A program made the translations under genes and the position numbers. Positions 8,304-16,212 of a DNA stretch of 36,769 bases are shown here, piece by piece (the first letter of the stretch is position 1; each line of letters opens with the position of its first letter). This DNA comes from Streptomyces montanisoli (GTDB taxonomy: Bacteria; Actinomycetota; Actinomycetes; Streptomycetales; Streptomycetaceae), in contig NZ_JAGIQL010000058.1 of assembly GCF_017813245.1 (NCBI RefSeq), positions 1 through 36,769 on the forward strand, written 5' to 3'. Below the pieces are notes generated by a model. That model made no database searches. It saw only the letters and a program-made list of their open reading frames with translations, and was not told the origin of the DNA.

Positions 8304-8494
8304 GCACCGCCGAACCTGCGCCCATCGAGTGGTTCAAGAGCAGCTACAGCGGCAATGAGGGTGGCGAGTGCCTGGAGGCCGCCGCCACCCCCGGCGCCAT
8401 CCTCGTTCGCGATTCCAAGGCCCCGGCCCGTGCCCAGCTCGTCTTCCCTCGCTCGGAGTGGGCCGCGTTCGTTCGGTTCGCCGGGGAAGGCTGA
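8300..8494 (+). CDS. DUF397 small protein, partner of upstream XRE-DUF5753 regulator
   Basis: A 64-residue DUF397 protein with the family pattern WFKSSYSGNEGGECLEAA (residues 11-28), VRDSKAP, and FPRSEWAAFV near the end. In WhiJ/AbaA-like loci, DUF397 proteins antagonise or modify the neighbouring XRE regulator. The ATG overlaps the stop of the regulator by four bases (ATGA) and the ribosome binding site GGGGGAG lies inside that gene. A stem-loop follows at 8501. Confidence 0.93.
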   Translation: MSTAEPAPIEWFKSSYSGNEGGECLEAAATPGAILVRDSKAPARAQLVFPRSEWAAFVRFAGEG

Positions 8495-8500
8495 GCTGCC

Positions 8501-8519
8501 CCGCCCGAGAGCCGGGCGG
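8501..8519 (+). terminator. Stem-loop after DUF397 gene
   Basis: CCGCCCG (8501-8507) pairs perfectly with CGGGCGG (8513-8519) around AGAGC, seven bases after the stop codon. No T-tract follows. Confidence 0.6.
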
Positions 8520-8536
8520 CCATGTGAACACGTAAA

Positions 8537-8569
8537 TACTTGACCGATCGTTTTAGTATCTCCTAGAGT
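8537..8569 (+). promoter_or_regulatory. Promoter and TetR operator, apparently leaderless start
   Basis: TTGACC (8540-8545) and TAGAGT (8564-8569) are spaced by 18 bases. That places transcription start about at the ATG at 8577, and there is no Shine-Dalgarno sequence. The motif TACTTGACCGATCGTT (8537-8552) overlaps the -35 box. It matches the site before the downstream SDR gene (9211-9226, opposite strand) at 13 of 16 positions, which suggests one repressor binds both. Confidence 0.6.
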
Positions 8570-8576
8570 CCAAGCC

Positions 8577-9161
8577 ATGGCCAGGACCAAGGAGTTCGAC
8601 CCGGACGCCGCACTTCAGTCAGCCCTCGAGCTGTTCTGGCGGCGTGGTTACGAGGCCACCTCGGTGGCGGACCTCGTCGAGCACCTAGGCATTGGCCGCG
8701 CCAGTATCTACGCCACGTTCGGCAGCAAGCACGAGCTGTATCTGAAGGCGCTGGACCGGTACAGCGAGAATCGCGACCCCGCTCTTCTGTGCGAACTGTC
8801 CCAGCCGGGACCCGCGCTACCTGCTGTGCGAACGGTGGTGCGGCGATTCGCGGACGAGGCGGACTCGAGCGGCCGGCGCGGCGAAGGGTGCTTCGTCACC
8901 AACACGGCCGCTGAACTGGGCGCGCACGACGTGGCGGCGGCCCGCCGGGTCGAGGCGAGCTGGGAGCGCATCGAGACGTCACTGTATTCGGCGCTGATTC
9001 GAGCTCGCGCTCAGGGCGAGCTGGCCGCGGACCGCGATCCGCGGGCGCTCGCACGGATGCTGCTGGTGCTCATGCAAGGACTGCGGGTGGTCGGCAAAGT
9101 GTCGCACGATCCGGGCCGGGCGCGGGATGCGGCCGAGCAGGCGCTGCGGCTGCTGGACTGA
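8577..9161 (+). CDS. TetR-family repressor, likely regulator of the downstream SDR
   Basis: A 194-residue TetR-family regulator. The helix-turn-helix is at about 28-50 (SVADLVEHLGIGRASIYATF), followed by GSKHELYLKALDRY. The C-terminal ligand domain contains RRGEGCFVTNTAAE, a motif common in TetR proteins that control oxidoreductases. The gene reads in the same direction as the SDR at 9297, with 135 bases between them. A shared motif before both genes supports autoregulation plus control of the SDR. The transcript looks leaderless. Confidence 0.92.
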   Translation: MARTKEFDPDAALQSALELFWRRGYEATSVADLVEHLGIGRASIYATFGSKHELYLKALDRYSENRDPALLCELSQPGPALPAVRTVVRRFADEADSSGRRGEGCFVTNTAAELGAHDVAAARRVEASWERIETSLYSALIRARAQGELAADRDPRALARMLLVLMQGLRVVGKVSHDPGRARDAAEQALRLLD

Positions 9162-9210
9162 GTGGCGGGGCCTCCCGAGCGAGGCAGGCACCTCCATGAG
9201 CCTTTTATGG

Positions 9211-9226
9211 AACGGTCAGTCAAATA
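9211..9226 (-). promoter_or_regulatory. Second copy of TetR operator, upstream of SDR
   Basis: Read on the minus strand this is TATTTGACTGACCGTT. Compared with TACTTGACCGATCGTT before the TetR gene it differs at three pyrimidine positions only. It lies 71 bases upstream of the SDR start. Confidence 0.55.
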
Positions 9227-9296
9227 CCAGGGGGGCGGAATGGCCGTCCCCGCCAAGCAAACCGACCACTGATCAACGGCCAAGGAAGTCATCACT

Positions 9297-10061
9297 ATGA
9301 CCGAGCGCTTCACGAGCAGGACCGTCCTCGTCACCGGCGCGGGCTCCGGAATCGGCCGGGCCGTCGCTCTCGCTTTCGCCGCCGAGGGGGCCTCGGTCGT
9401 CGCGGCCGGACGCACTGCCCGATCCCTCGGCGAGACCGTCTCCCTGATCGAGAAGGAGGGCGGGACCGCAGCCGCGATCACTGCCGACGTGAGTCGCTCC
9501 GCCGACGTCAGGACTCTGGTCGACCGCGCCGTCGAACGCTTCGGCAGCCTCGATGTCGCCGTCAACAACGCTGGAGTGTTCCGGGGCGGCGCGCCCGTGG
9601 CCGACCTCGCGGAGGGGGACTGGCGCAGCCTGCTCGACATCAACGTCACTGGTGTCCTGTTCTGCCTCCAGGCCGAAGTCGCCCGGATGCGGACCCAGTC
9701 CACGGGCGGCACGATCGTCAACATCGCCGCCAACCTTGGTGCTCACCGCCGTGTTCCTGGCCTGGCCGGCTACATCGCCAGTAAGGCAGCCGTCTCCGCC
9801 TTGACCCGGGCCGCCGCTCTGGACCACATCGCCGACGGCGTCCGCATCAACGCCGTGAGCCCCGGACCGTGTGACACACCCATGTCACTGCGCCCCGGCG
9901 AGAGCGACATCGACCGCGCCGCTCGGATGAAAAGCGTGTCCCCGCTCGGGAGGGTCTCGTCCACCGACGAGGTCGCGGCAGCGGTTCTGTACCTGGCCTC
10001 GCCGGATGCCGCCTCTGTGGTCGGCGGCGACCTCGTCATCGACGGCGGTGCCGCTGCCTGA
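9297..10061 (+). CDS. Short-chain dehydrogenase/reductase (catalytic Ser possibly lost)
   Basis: A 254-residue classical SDR that should use NAD(P)(H) to oxidise or reduce a small alcohol or ketone. The cofactor motif TGAGSGIG is at about 14-21 and NNAG begins at N90. The active-site YxxxK is Y159-I-A-S-K163. The strand before it reads IVNIAANLG at 140-148. Related proteins commonly have a Ser in this position (IASNLG), which would be the catalytic Ser, and here it appears as Ala. Start ATG 9297 has AAGGAAG upstream. It follows the TetR gene and carries the second operator copy. The substrate is unknown. Confidence 0.92.
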   Translation: MTERFTSRTVLVTGAGSGIGRAVALAFAAEGASVVAAGRTARSLGETVSLIEKEGGTAAAITADVSRSADVRTLVDRAVERFGSLDVAVNNAGVFRGGAPVADLAEGDWRSLLDINVTGVLFCLQAEVARMRTQSTGGTIVNIAANLGAHRRVPGLAGYIASKAAVSALTRAAALDHIADGVRINAVSPGPCDTPMSLRPGESDIDRAARMKSVSPLGRVSSTDEVAAAVLYLASPDAASVVGGDLVIDGGAAA

Positions 10062-10070
10062 CGGCGTCAG
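10058..10070. terminator. Palindromic stem-loop spanning both stops of convergent SDR genes
   Basis: CTGAC (10058-10062) and GTCAG (10066-10070) pair around GGC. The hairpin contains the plus-strand TGA and sits at the end of the minus-strand gene, so it may end transcription in both directions. The stem is short. Confidence 0.4.
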
Positions 10071-11023
10071 CCGTGCGTGGGCTGTTCCTCGAAGCGCACG
10101 CCCGTGCGTTCCTCGGAGAGCCGCCAGACGCGCCGCGCGTCGTCGGCGCTCCGCAGCCTGCCGTACAGCTTCTGTTCGGCCGGCGGGCCGCCCAGGTGGC
10201 CGGGGCCGCTGGGGCCGTAGAAGCCGCCCGGCTTGGCGTCGGGCGAGGTGGCGGCGTAGAGGGCGGGCAGCTGCGCGCTCCGTACCGTCCCCAGGAGGAT
10301 CCCGCGGGACGACAGGGCCCGGATCAGGCGCACGCCCAGGGTGTCCTTGTCGCGTCCCACCTCGGGGCGGGCGGCGAGCAGGTTGGTGGGGGCGACCCCC
10401 GGGTGCGAGAGGTTGCTCGTGATGCCCCAGCCGCCGGCTTCGCTGCGCCGGTTGAGCTCCAGGCCGAAGAGGCCGAACGCGATCTTCGACTGGCTGTAGG
10501 CGCGCATGCCGCTGTAGGACCGCTCCCAGTTCAGGTCGTCCCAGTTGATGGCGCCCTGGTTCGCCGCGACACTGATCTGCGACGTGACGCGTGCGCGGCC
10601 CGCGCGCAGCAGCGGCAGCAGGTGGGCCACCAGGGCGAAGTGGCCGAGGTGGTTCGTGCCGAACTGCAGCTCGAAGCCGTCGGCGGTCGTCTGGCGTTCT
10701 GGCGGTGTCATGACGCCGGCGTTGTTGATGAGCAGGTGAACGGGGTCGCCCTCCTCCAGGAGGGTCCGGCCGAGCGCCGCGACCGAGTCCAGCGAGGACA
10801 GGTCGAGCGCGCGCAGCGACACGTCCGCGTCGGGCACCTGCTGACGGATCCTGGCGAGCGCCGCCTCCCCCTTGCGCGGATTGCGGACGGGCAGGACGAC
10901 CTGCGCTCCGGCGCCGGCCAGGCGCGTCGCGATGCCGAGCCCCATCCCGTCGCTCGCCCCGGTGACGACGGCACGCTTCCCGTGCAGGTCGGGGACGGTG
11001 ATGTCGAAGGTTCGGCGTGGCAT
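10067..11023 (-). CDS. SDR-family oxidoreductase of the retinol/protochlorophyllide reductase-like type
   Basis: A 318-residue extended-length SDR. TGASDGMGLGIA (about 21-32) binds NADP(H). NNAGVMTPPERQTTADGFEL and TNHLGHFALVAHLLPLL are typical of the RDH/WWOX/protochlorophyllide-reductase-like subgroup. The active-site Tyr and Lys lie in AYSQSK. A helical C-terminal extension contains GGFYGPSGPGHLGG, also typical of this subgroup. The ATG at 11023 has GAGGGAA upstream. The gene is divergent from the TetR at 11115 across a 26-base inverted repeat and is its probable target. The substrate cannot be deduced. Confidence 0.93.
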   Translation of the reverse strand: MPRRTFDITVPDLHGKRAVVTGASDGMGLGIATRLAGAGAQVVLPVRNPRKGEAALARIRQQVPDADVSLRALDLSSLDSVAALGRTLLEEGDPVHLLINNAGVMTPPERQTTADGFELQFGTNHLGHFALVAHLLPLLRAGRARVTSQISVAANQGAINWDDLNWERSYSGMRAYSQSKIAFGLFGLELNRRSEAGGWGITSNLSHPGVAPTNLLAARPEVGRDKDTLGVRLIRALSSRGILLGTVRSAQLPALYAATSPDAKPGGFYGPSGPGHLGGPPAEQKLYGRLRSADDARRVWRLSEERTGVRFEEQPTHG

Positions 11024-11067
11024 GTGAGTTCCCTCGTCCAGGGGCGGCCATGAAGTTGATGCCGGGC

Positions 11068-11093
11068 GGTATCAGAAACGTACTTCTGGTACC
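11068..11093. promoter_or_regulatory. Candidate TetR operator between divergent SDR and TetR genes
   Basis: GGTATCAGAA (11068-11077) and TTCTGGTACC (11084-11093) are inverted with one mismatch in ten, around ACGTAC. The right half includes the perfect palindrome CTGGTACCAG (11086-11095). The element sits in the 91-base divergent promoter region. Confidence 0.6.
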
Positions 11094-11114
11094 AGGGTGT
11101 GTCAACATGAGGCC

Positions 11115-11780
11115 ATGGTCATACCGCCCCTGGTGCGTCCCTACCGCGGAACCCCGGCACAGGACCGTGTCGCCCAGCGGCGCGAGGCGCTGCTCGATGC
11201 GGCACTGCACGTGTTCGACGCCGACGGCTGGAGCGGCGTGAGCGCGCGCCGTGTCTGTGACGAGGCCGGCCTGACGCGCCGCTACTTCTACGAGAGCTTC
11301 GAGGACGTCGACGCCCTGATGGGCGCGCTCTTCGAGGAGATCACCGGCGAGGTGCGTGCAGCGGTGCGCACCGTGGTGGCCGCCGCCGACGCGCCGCCTG
11401 CGGACCTCGCGCGCCGGGCCGTCTCGCGAGGTCTCGACGTCCTCATGGCCGTGCCCGCCAAGGGGCGCTTCGTGGCCAGTGCCCAGAGCGCCGGCGGCGC
11501 TGTCGCCGCGCACCGCGCCCGGGCGCTGGACGACCTCGCTTCCATCGTGGAGCGGGGGTTCATCGCGGAGCACGTCGACGCCGCGCCGCCCCTTGGGGCC
11601 GCGCCGCCCGTTGGGTCCGGGCAGGCCCGGGTCGCCGCGGTGGCGGTGGTCGGAGCCGTTCTGCGGATCATCGACAGCTGGCTCGGCGGCGAGCTCGACG
11701 TGACCCGCGACGAAGCGGTGGCCTGGAGCACCGCCGCGGGGCTCGGGGCCATGGCCGCCGTCACGACCGCTCAACGGTAG
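11115..11780 (+). CDS. TetR-family transcriptional regulator
   Basis: A 221-residue TetR-type regulator. RREALLDAALHVFDADGWSG leads into the helix-turn-helix VSARRVCDEAGLTRRYFYESF at about 42-62. The C-terminal Ala-rich helices form the ligand domain. The ATG at 11115 is preferred over the in-frame GTG at 11097, because the latter would lie almost against the operator. Neither has a clear Shine-Dalgarno sequence. It is divergent from the SDR at 10067 and is expected to repress it through the repeat at 11068-11093. Confidence 0.9.
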   Translation: MVIPPLVRPYRGTPAQDRVAQRREALLDAALHVFDADGWSGVSARRVCDEAGLTRRYFYESFEDVDALMGALFEEITGEVRAAVRTVVAAADAPPADLARRAVSRGLDVLMAVPAKGRFVASAQSAGGAVAAHRARALDDLASIVERGFIAEHVDAAPPLGAAPPVGSGQARVAAVAVVGAVLRIIDSWLGGELDVTRDEAVAWSTAAGLGAMAAVTTAQR

Positions 11781-12023
11781 GGAGCGCCTGCGTCCGGTGG
11801 TGACCCGAGCCACCGGGCAGTGCGGTCCTGCGACGGACGCCACGTTTCCCCTGACGGGTGTCCCACAGGGGCAGGCGTTGCCCTGATCACGGGACCGGGC
11901 TCGCGGCCCCCGACCGAGCCCACGCTGACCGCGCCGGTCCTCATCCCGGCCCTGCGATCGTCGTACACCCGTACAATCGTCGCGCCGCACCGAAGGTAAG
12001 AGGGACGGGCGAGAGGGTCTGGC

Positions 12024-12395
12024 ATGACGTCGAAGGGGGCGAGGCGGCGGGCGGCGTGGGCGCGCACCGGGGTGCTGCTTGGCCTGTGGGTCCTCGTGAT
12101 GTGGGGGTCGTTTTTGGCCCTGAGGGGCATTGGGGAAGGCGGACTCGCCGATCACGTCGTGTGCCCCGGGACCAATCTGGGCCCGGAAGGCGAGGAGAAT
12201 CCGAGGGTGCGTCCCGGTGACCGGTGCTACCTGCCTGGCGGGAACAAGTACAGGGGCTACAACGAGCAGTGGGCGTTTCAGCGGAAAGCGCACGACAAGA
12301 TCGTCATCGGAGTGCGCCTGCTCGGCGGCGGCGCGCTGGGGATCGGCGTCCTTGTCGTGCAACGACGGCTGGCAGCCCGCTGGAAGGCCCATTGA
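12024..12395 (+). CDS. Small two-pass membrane protein of unknown function
   Basis: A 123-residue protein I do not recognise. Two hydrophobic segments flank a polar loop: GVLLGLWVLVMWGSFLAL (about 16-33) and IVIGVRLLGGGALGIGVLVV (about 93-112). The loop has two Cys residues (HVVCPGTNLG and GDRCYLPGG) and would lie outside the membrane if the basic termini (MTSKGARRRAAW and RRLAARWKAH) are cytoplasmic, so a disulfide is possible. GAGAGGG precedes the ATG at 12024. A TACAAT box sits at 11972-11977. The 243-base gap before it holds no gene that I can see. Confidence 0.75.
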   Translation: MTSKGARRRAAWARTGVLLGLWVLVMWGSFLALRGIGEGGLADHVVCPGTNLGPEGEENPRVRPGDRCYLPGGNKYRGYNEQWAFQRKAHDKIVIGVRLLGGGALGIGVLVVQRRLAARWKAH

Positions 12396-12412
12396 CCTGC
12401 GAAAACCCTCGT

Positions 12413-13354
12413 TCATGACTCCAGCGCGGTCAGCCGCGGGAGCGGGACGCCCAGCCTGCGGGCATCGGCGAGCACGTCCCTGGTGTAAAGAAACATGGCT
12501 TCGCGGCCGAGGTGACCCGTTTCCTCGGCTTGGGTCATGATGGAGCCGTAGATGTTCTCCGGTCGCAGGAATTTCTGCAGGAGACGACCGAGCAGCCCCG
12601 CAGGGACGTACGAGAAGGCGGCGGCACCCAGCCTCGGTGTCCCGCCCTTCGCTTTCAGCAGTGGAACCATTTCGCGAATGAGCAGGACGGATTCCTTGAC
12701 GTCGGCACGCGATTCGATCGACTTGGAAAAGCTACCGGATTTGGCCGCTGGGGCCAGCAGGCCGGCGTCCATGATGAAGTGGAACCACAGCCAGCTGCGG
12801 AAGTCGCGCTGCTCGGACACCCTGAAGCCCGCGTGCCTGAACAGGTCGCGTACCTGCCGGTAGCGGTCGGTCCGGTTCGAGTCGCCGCAGTGGCCCAGGA
12901 AGACGGGCTTCAGCAGCCCGCCGCGGAGGGCGCTGCCCGCGACGCCGCCACCGGCGCCCGGGAATCCCCAGACGACCTGGGCGCTGGGCAGGGCGGACAC
13001 CGCGTCGGCGGGTTCGCTCCAGACGTTGTTGAAGACGAGTACGGTCGCGTCGCCGACGCGCGTGCTCAGGAACGTGACGGCCGCGTCGAGTTGGTCGTGG
13101 TTGACGCTCAGCACGATCAGGTCGTAGCCGTGACCGGCGTCCAGCTCCTCGCGCATGGTGATCGGCCACGTCTCGCTGACCGTCACTCCCTTGCGGCCGC
13201 CGGCCCGTCCGTCCTGGATCCGCAGGTCGACTTCGGGTCCGTACTGTGCGGCCCTGCCGGGGCGCACATAGAAATCGACCTGGTTTCCGGCCTTTTCCAG
13301 CGCCCAGCCGTAGAGCATGGCAATCGTGCCTCGGCCGAACATGAGGATTTTCAT
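12413..13354 (-). CDS. Ketopantoate reductase-like (ApbA/PanE family) oxidoreductase
   Basis: A 313-residue protein of the ApbA/PanE fold. The N-terminal Rossmann motif MKILMFGRGTIAMLYGWAL carries GxGxxx at 7-12. YDLIVLSVNHDQL and VLVFNNVW correspond to the nucleotide-binding strands of ketopantoate reductases. The C-terminal helical domain is present, with SWLWFHFIMDAGLLAP. A role in pantothenate synthesis is not implied, since Streptomyces carries several paralogues of unknown substrate. The ATG at 13354 has GAAG upstream and begins directly at the Rossmann strand; the open frame extends 51 codons further without similarity. It is divergent from the TetR at 13468. Confidence 0.88.
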   Translation of the reverse strand: MKILMFGRGTIAMLYGWALEKAGNQVDFYVRPGRAAQYGPEVDLRIQDGRAGGRKGVTVSETWPITMREELDAGHGYDLIVLSVNHDQLDAAVTFLSTRVGDATVLVFNNVWSEPADAVSALPSAQVVWGFPGAGGGVAGSALRGGLLKPVFLGHCGDSNRTDRYRQVRDLFRHAGFRVSEQRDFRSWLWFHFIMDAGLLAPAAKSGSFSKSIESRADVKESVLLIREMVPLLKAKGGTPRLGAAAFSYVPAGLLGRLLQKFLRPENIYGSIMTQAEETGHLGREAMFLYTRDVLADARRLGVPLPRLTALES

Positions 13355-13430
13355 GACGTTCTTCGCTTCCTCGGAATGCGGTGACGGGAAGGGCGGTGCT
13401 GCCGCCTGCTCGGCCACGCTAACCTGAGAA

Positions 13431-13448
13431 GTGGACGACTGTTTCCAC
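13431..13448. promoter_or_regulatory. Candidate operator between ketopantoate reductase-like gene and TetR
   Basis: GTGGA (13431-13435) and TCCAC (13444-13448) are inverted around eight bases, 20 bases before the TetR start, in the divergent promoter region. The arms are short. Confidence 0.3.
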
Positions 13449-13467
13449 ATGCGAGAAAGTGAGAGAA

Positions 13468-14157
13468 ATGCCTGCGGATCTCTCCCGGAAAGCGACCGGG
13501 GAATCACCCGACAGCGAGCACGGTGTATCCGGCGGATTGCGCAGTGACGCCCAGCGCAACCGTGACCGCATCATCCGGGCGGCCCACGAGACGTTCACGG
13601 AGCGCGGAACGGCCGTACCCATCAGCGCGATCGCGCGCCGCGCGGGCGTCGGGGCCGCCACGCTGTACCGCCGCTTCCCCACGCGCGCCTCGCTCGTCGC
13701 CGCGGTGTTCGACGACCAACTCACCGAGTGCGCGGCCGCGTTCGACGAAGCGCTGGCCGACCCGGACCCGTGGCGCGGCTTCTGTTCCTTCGTCGAGACG
13801 GTGTGCGCCGCGCAGGTCGCCGACCGAGGCTTCACCAACGCCTTCCTCGCCCAGCACGAGGAGACCGACGACGGCCGCCGCCAATGGGACCGCGCCGAAC
13901 CCGACCTCGCGCGGCTCGTCCAGCGCGCCAAGGAGGCCGGACGTCTGCGCGGGGACTTCGACCCCAGCGACGTCCTGGTGCTGCTCCTCGCCAACAACGG
14001 ATTGGCCGCGCAGCCACCCCACATCGCGGAGCCGGCGTCGCGGCGGCTGGTGGCCTACTTCCTCCAGTCCGTCGAGGCGGACCGGACCGCGCCCCTGCCA
14101 CCGACTGCCCCGCTGGACCTCGACGAGATCCGCCGTTCTTTCGCCGGCCTCCAATAG
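13468..14157 (+). CDS. TetR-family transcriptional regulator
   Basis: A 229-residue regulator. After a charged lead, RSDAQRNRDRIIRAAHETF begins the first helix. The helix-turn-helix is PISAIARRAGVGAATLYRRF at about residues 51-70. The C-terminal domain (FTNAFLAQHEETDDG, then PSDVLVLLLANNGLAAQPPH) is of the TetR ligand-binding type common in actinomycetes. The start could be ATG 13468 (GAGAGAA upstream) or GTG 13459. It is divergent from the ketopantoate reductase-like gene and is its likely regulator. Confidence 0.9.
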   Translation: MPADLSRKATGESPDSEHGVSGGLRSDAQRNRDRIIRAAHETFTERGTAVPISAIARRAGVGAATLYRRFPTRASLVAAVFDDQLTECAAAFDEALADPDPWRGFCSFVETVCAAQVADRGFTNAFLAQHEETDDGRRQWDRAEPDLARLVQRAKEAGRLRGDFDPSDVLVLLLANNGLAAQPPHIAEPASRRLVAYFLQSVEADRTAPLPPTAPLDLDEIRRSFAGLQ

Positions 14158-14288
14158 GCCCTCGTCCGTCAGGTAGTTGTGCCCGCACACCCCGGTCTCG
14201 CCAAGACGTCGGCCGCTCGGCGAAGTATGCTCGGCCGGTGGACCAGTTGCCGGTCGACTTCAGACAACTCCGCCTGCGAGAAGCTCAC

Positions 14289-15059
14289 ATGGCCGCCGGC
14301 TCTCGCGACCACTCGACGACAGGACGTCTCACCCGTCACGTCGCCAACGGCTGCCTCGTCCTGCTGATGATCCCGGTGGCTCTGTGCACCTACCTCTGGT
14401 ACCAGGCGTGGCACACGGGACACGTGAACACCCAGCGGGAGCATGCCGCCATGGCCACCGTCCTCGGGAAAGCCCAGCACGCCTCGGACTCCACGGCCCG
14501 CGCACTGAACTCGACCCGCGCAACCGCCCCCGACGCACTGACGGCGGTGATCTGGCGGCACACTCACGCCCCCGTCATCGTCTACGACCCGACACACAGC
14601 ACGTACACCGCCACGACCTCGTGGTCCGCCACGTACAGCGAGACGGGATTCGTGATCACTGGCGGGCCCACCAGGGTGGAACGCTGCTTCACTCTGACGT
14701 ACTCCCGGACGGCCGGCGCAGCGTGGACGACGAAGCTGGCCGAGCGCCACGACGACCCCTGCGCATCAGGCCGGTCGATCGCACGCGAGGTGGATTGGGC
14801 ACGGGACCGCATCGCGAACATGACCACTGAAGAGGTGTCCCAAGCGAAAGTAGCCCAGGCGTTGGCCCCCACCGACCGGCTGCGCGACGACGTCGTCAAG
14901 AAGGTCGTGCGCCACGACGGCGCGGCCGTCGTCGTCGTGCTCGTTCGCGATGGCGGCGTCAGCCCGCCACTCCAGCAGTGTTACGCGATCACGCGTCGGC
15001 CTGGTGCCGACGACGCCCGCTCGCACGCCGTGACCGCCGTGCCTGTCGCCACCTGCTGA
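14289..15059 (+). CDS. Membrane-anchored protein of unknown function
   Basis: A 256-residue protein I do not recognise. A basic N-terminus (RDHSTTGRLTRHVANG) is followed by one transmembrane segment, CLVLLMIPVALCTYLWYQAW, at about 22-41. The rest looks extracytoplasmic, with paired Cys residues (RVERCFTLTYS, DDPCASGRS, LQQCYAITR and a C-terminal ATC). The ATG at 14289 has GCGAGAAG upstream; an in-frame GTG at 14238 lacks a ribosome binding site. A TATGCT box lies at 14226-14231. Confidence 0.72.
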   Translation: MAAGSRDHSTTGRLTRHVANGCLVLLMIPVALCTYLWYQAWHTGHVNTQREHAAMATVLGKAQHASDSTARALNSTRATAPDALTAVIWRHTHAPVIVYDPTHSTYTATTSWSATYSETGFVITGGPTRVERCFTLTYSRTAGAAWTTKLAERHDDPCASGRSIAREVDWARDRIANMTTEEVSQAKVAQALAPTDRLRDDVVKKVVRHDGAAVVVVLVRDGGVSPPLQQCYAITRRPGADDARSHAVTAVPVATC

Positions 15060-15141
15060 GGCCCCCCGCGTGGCACCGGGCGTGAGCTCGACCACGGCTG
15101 CGGCAGTGGGGAGTGGCGGGGGAGCAGGGCTTCGCTCGCGG

Positions 15142-15939
15142 CTACCGCTTGAAGTCCGTCTCCTCGATCCGTGTCCGCACGGTCCTGCCGCTCTCCCACG
15201 CGTTGGCGCCCGGTGCTACGTCTGGCATCGGGATGTCGGCCCTGTTCTGCCGCTTGTGCGCTGTCGAGACGCCGAGCCTGCGGTCACGGTCGCGGACCAG
15301 GTCGTCCGACACCTGGCCGTCCTCGGTGAAGCCCATCATCAGTTGCGGGATGCCCAGCGGGAAGTCGTCGCGGTCGTACTGCCACGTGTGGAACGTCTTG
15401 CCGTAGGTCGTCACGAGGTCCTCGAAATAGGCGTGTTCGGCCATGTCCGGGATGCCGGGGGCGGTGAGTGAACCGGACTTCACCTCGTATTGGTGGCTGT
15501 GCCAGAGCCGCTTTTCGTCCTCGGGGAGGCCGCGGAAGCGCTCCTCGCTGATGATGTACTCGATGCCGATCAGGCGTGCGTCGGGTGCGTTGCGGTCGAA
15601 GATCACGCACTGGTGCAGGTCGTGCCGCAGGTGGATGCAGAAGTGCGTGGCCTCCACCTGGCGGCCCATGTCGTCGGCGTACATGTGGAAGCCGTTGAGG
15701 TACGTGCTCATCGCGTCGAGCGGGTACTTCTGCTGCATTGCGCCGGCCGCCAGGTCGAGCGCCCGGTGCTTGAGCGGATGCCCCTTGCCGATCTTGCTGA
15801 TCGTGGCCGCCTTGCGGCCGAACAGGAGTCCCGCCGCGGCCGTCATGCCCGCCGCGACCCCGATGCCGATGGACGCGGCCGGCCCGCGGCCGTGACCGTG
15901 CGTGCGGCGCGTGCGGTACGTGCTGTGTGTGAGTGCCAT
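15142..15939 (-). CDS. DUF1264 (oil-body-associated-protein-like) family protein
   Basis: A 265-residue protein. The DUF1264 core is clear: LNGFHMYADDMGRQVEATHF, HLRHDLHQCVIFDRNAPDARLIGIEYIISEERF, and LWHSHQYEVKSG. The family is shared by plant oil-body-associated proteins and bacteria and its biochemical function is unknown. A short Gly/Ala-rich hydrophobic stretch near residues 21-40 (ASIGIGVAAGMTAAAGLLFG) could be a signal-anchor. The His/Asp-rich motifs HFCIHL and HSHQY could bind a metal, which is my inference. The 273 bases between this gene and the ArsR gene hold only a short hydrophobic minus-strand stretch near 15990-16130 with no convincing start. Confidence 0.85.
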   Translation of the reverse strand: MALTHSTYRTRRTHGHGRGPAASIGIGVAAGMTAAAGLLFGRKAATISKIGKGHPLKHRALDLAAGAMQQKYPLDAMSTYLNGFHMYADDMGRQVEATHFCIHLRHDLHQCVIFDRNAPDARLIGIEYIISEERFRGLPEDEKRLWHSHQYEVKSGSLTAPGIPDMAEHAYFEDLVTTYGKTFHTWQYDRDDFPLGIPQLMMGFTEDGQVSDDLVRDRDRRLGVSTAHKRQNRADIPMPDVAPGANAWESGRTVRTRIEETDFKR

Positions 15940-16212
15940 GCGCGACGGGTGCCCTTGCCCGCGCAGGACGTAACGGGACGACGTGACCGCGGCTCGACGG
16001 ACGCCCCCCGGCGGTTCAGCACGCGGTCGGCGACCACGGCGGAGACGTAGAGCAGAGCCGCGAGCACGGCGAAGGAGGGGAAGATCGTGGTGCCGCACCA
16101 GACCGTCGCGCCGCTGCCGACGAGGAGCGTGGGCGGGGCGTGATGAGCGCGCCGTAGGCGGAACGCCGAGGGTGAGTACGGTGTTCGTCAAACCTGAACG
16201 TGAAGGTGCCTG

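Noticed and set aside
9885..12416. An 843-codon minus-strand open frame
   Set aside because: It overlaps two SDR genes and a TetR in other frames, with Arg/Pro/Gly-rich composition typical of shadow frames in high-GC DNA.
15840..16140. Hydrophobic minus-strand stretch (VLAALLYVSAVVADRVLNRR) upstream of the DUF1264 gene
   Set aside because: It has no credible start or ribosome binding site and runs into the DUF1264 coding region in another frame. It may be a remnant of a membrane protein, but the evidence is too thin to list as a gene.
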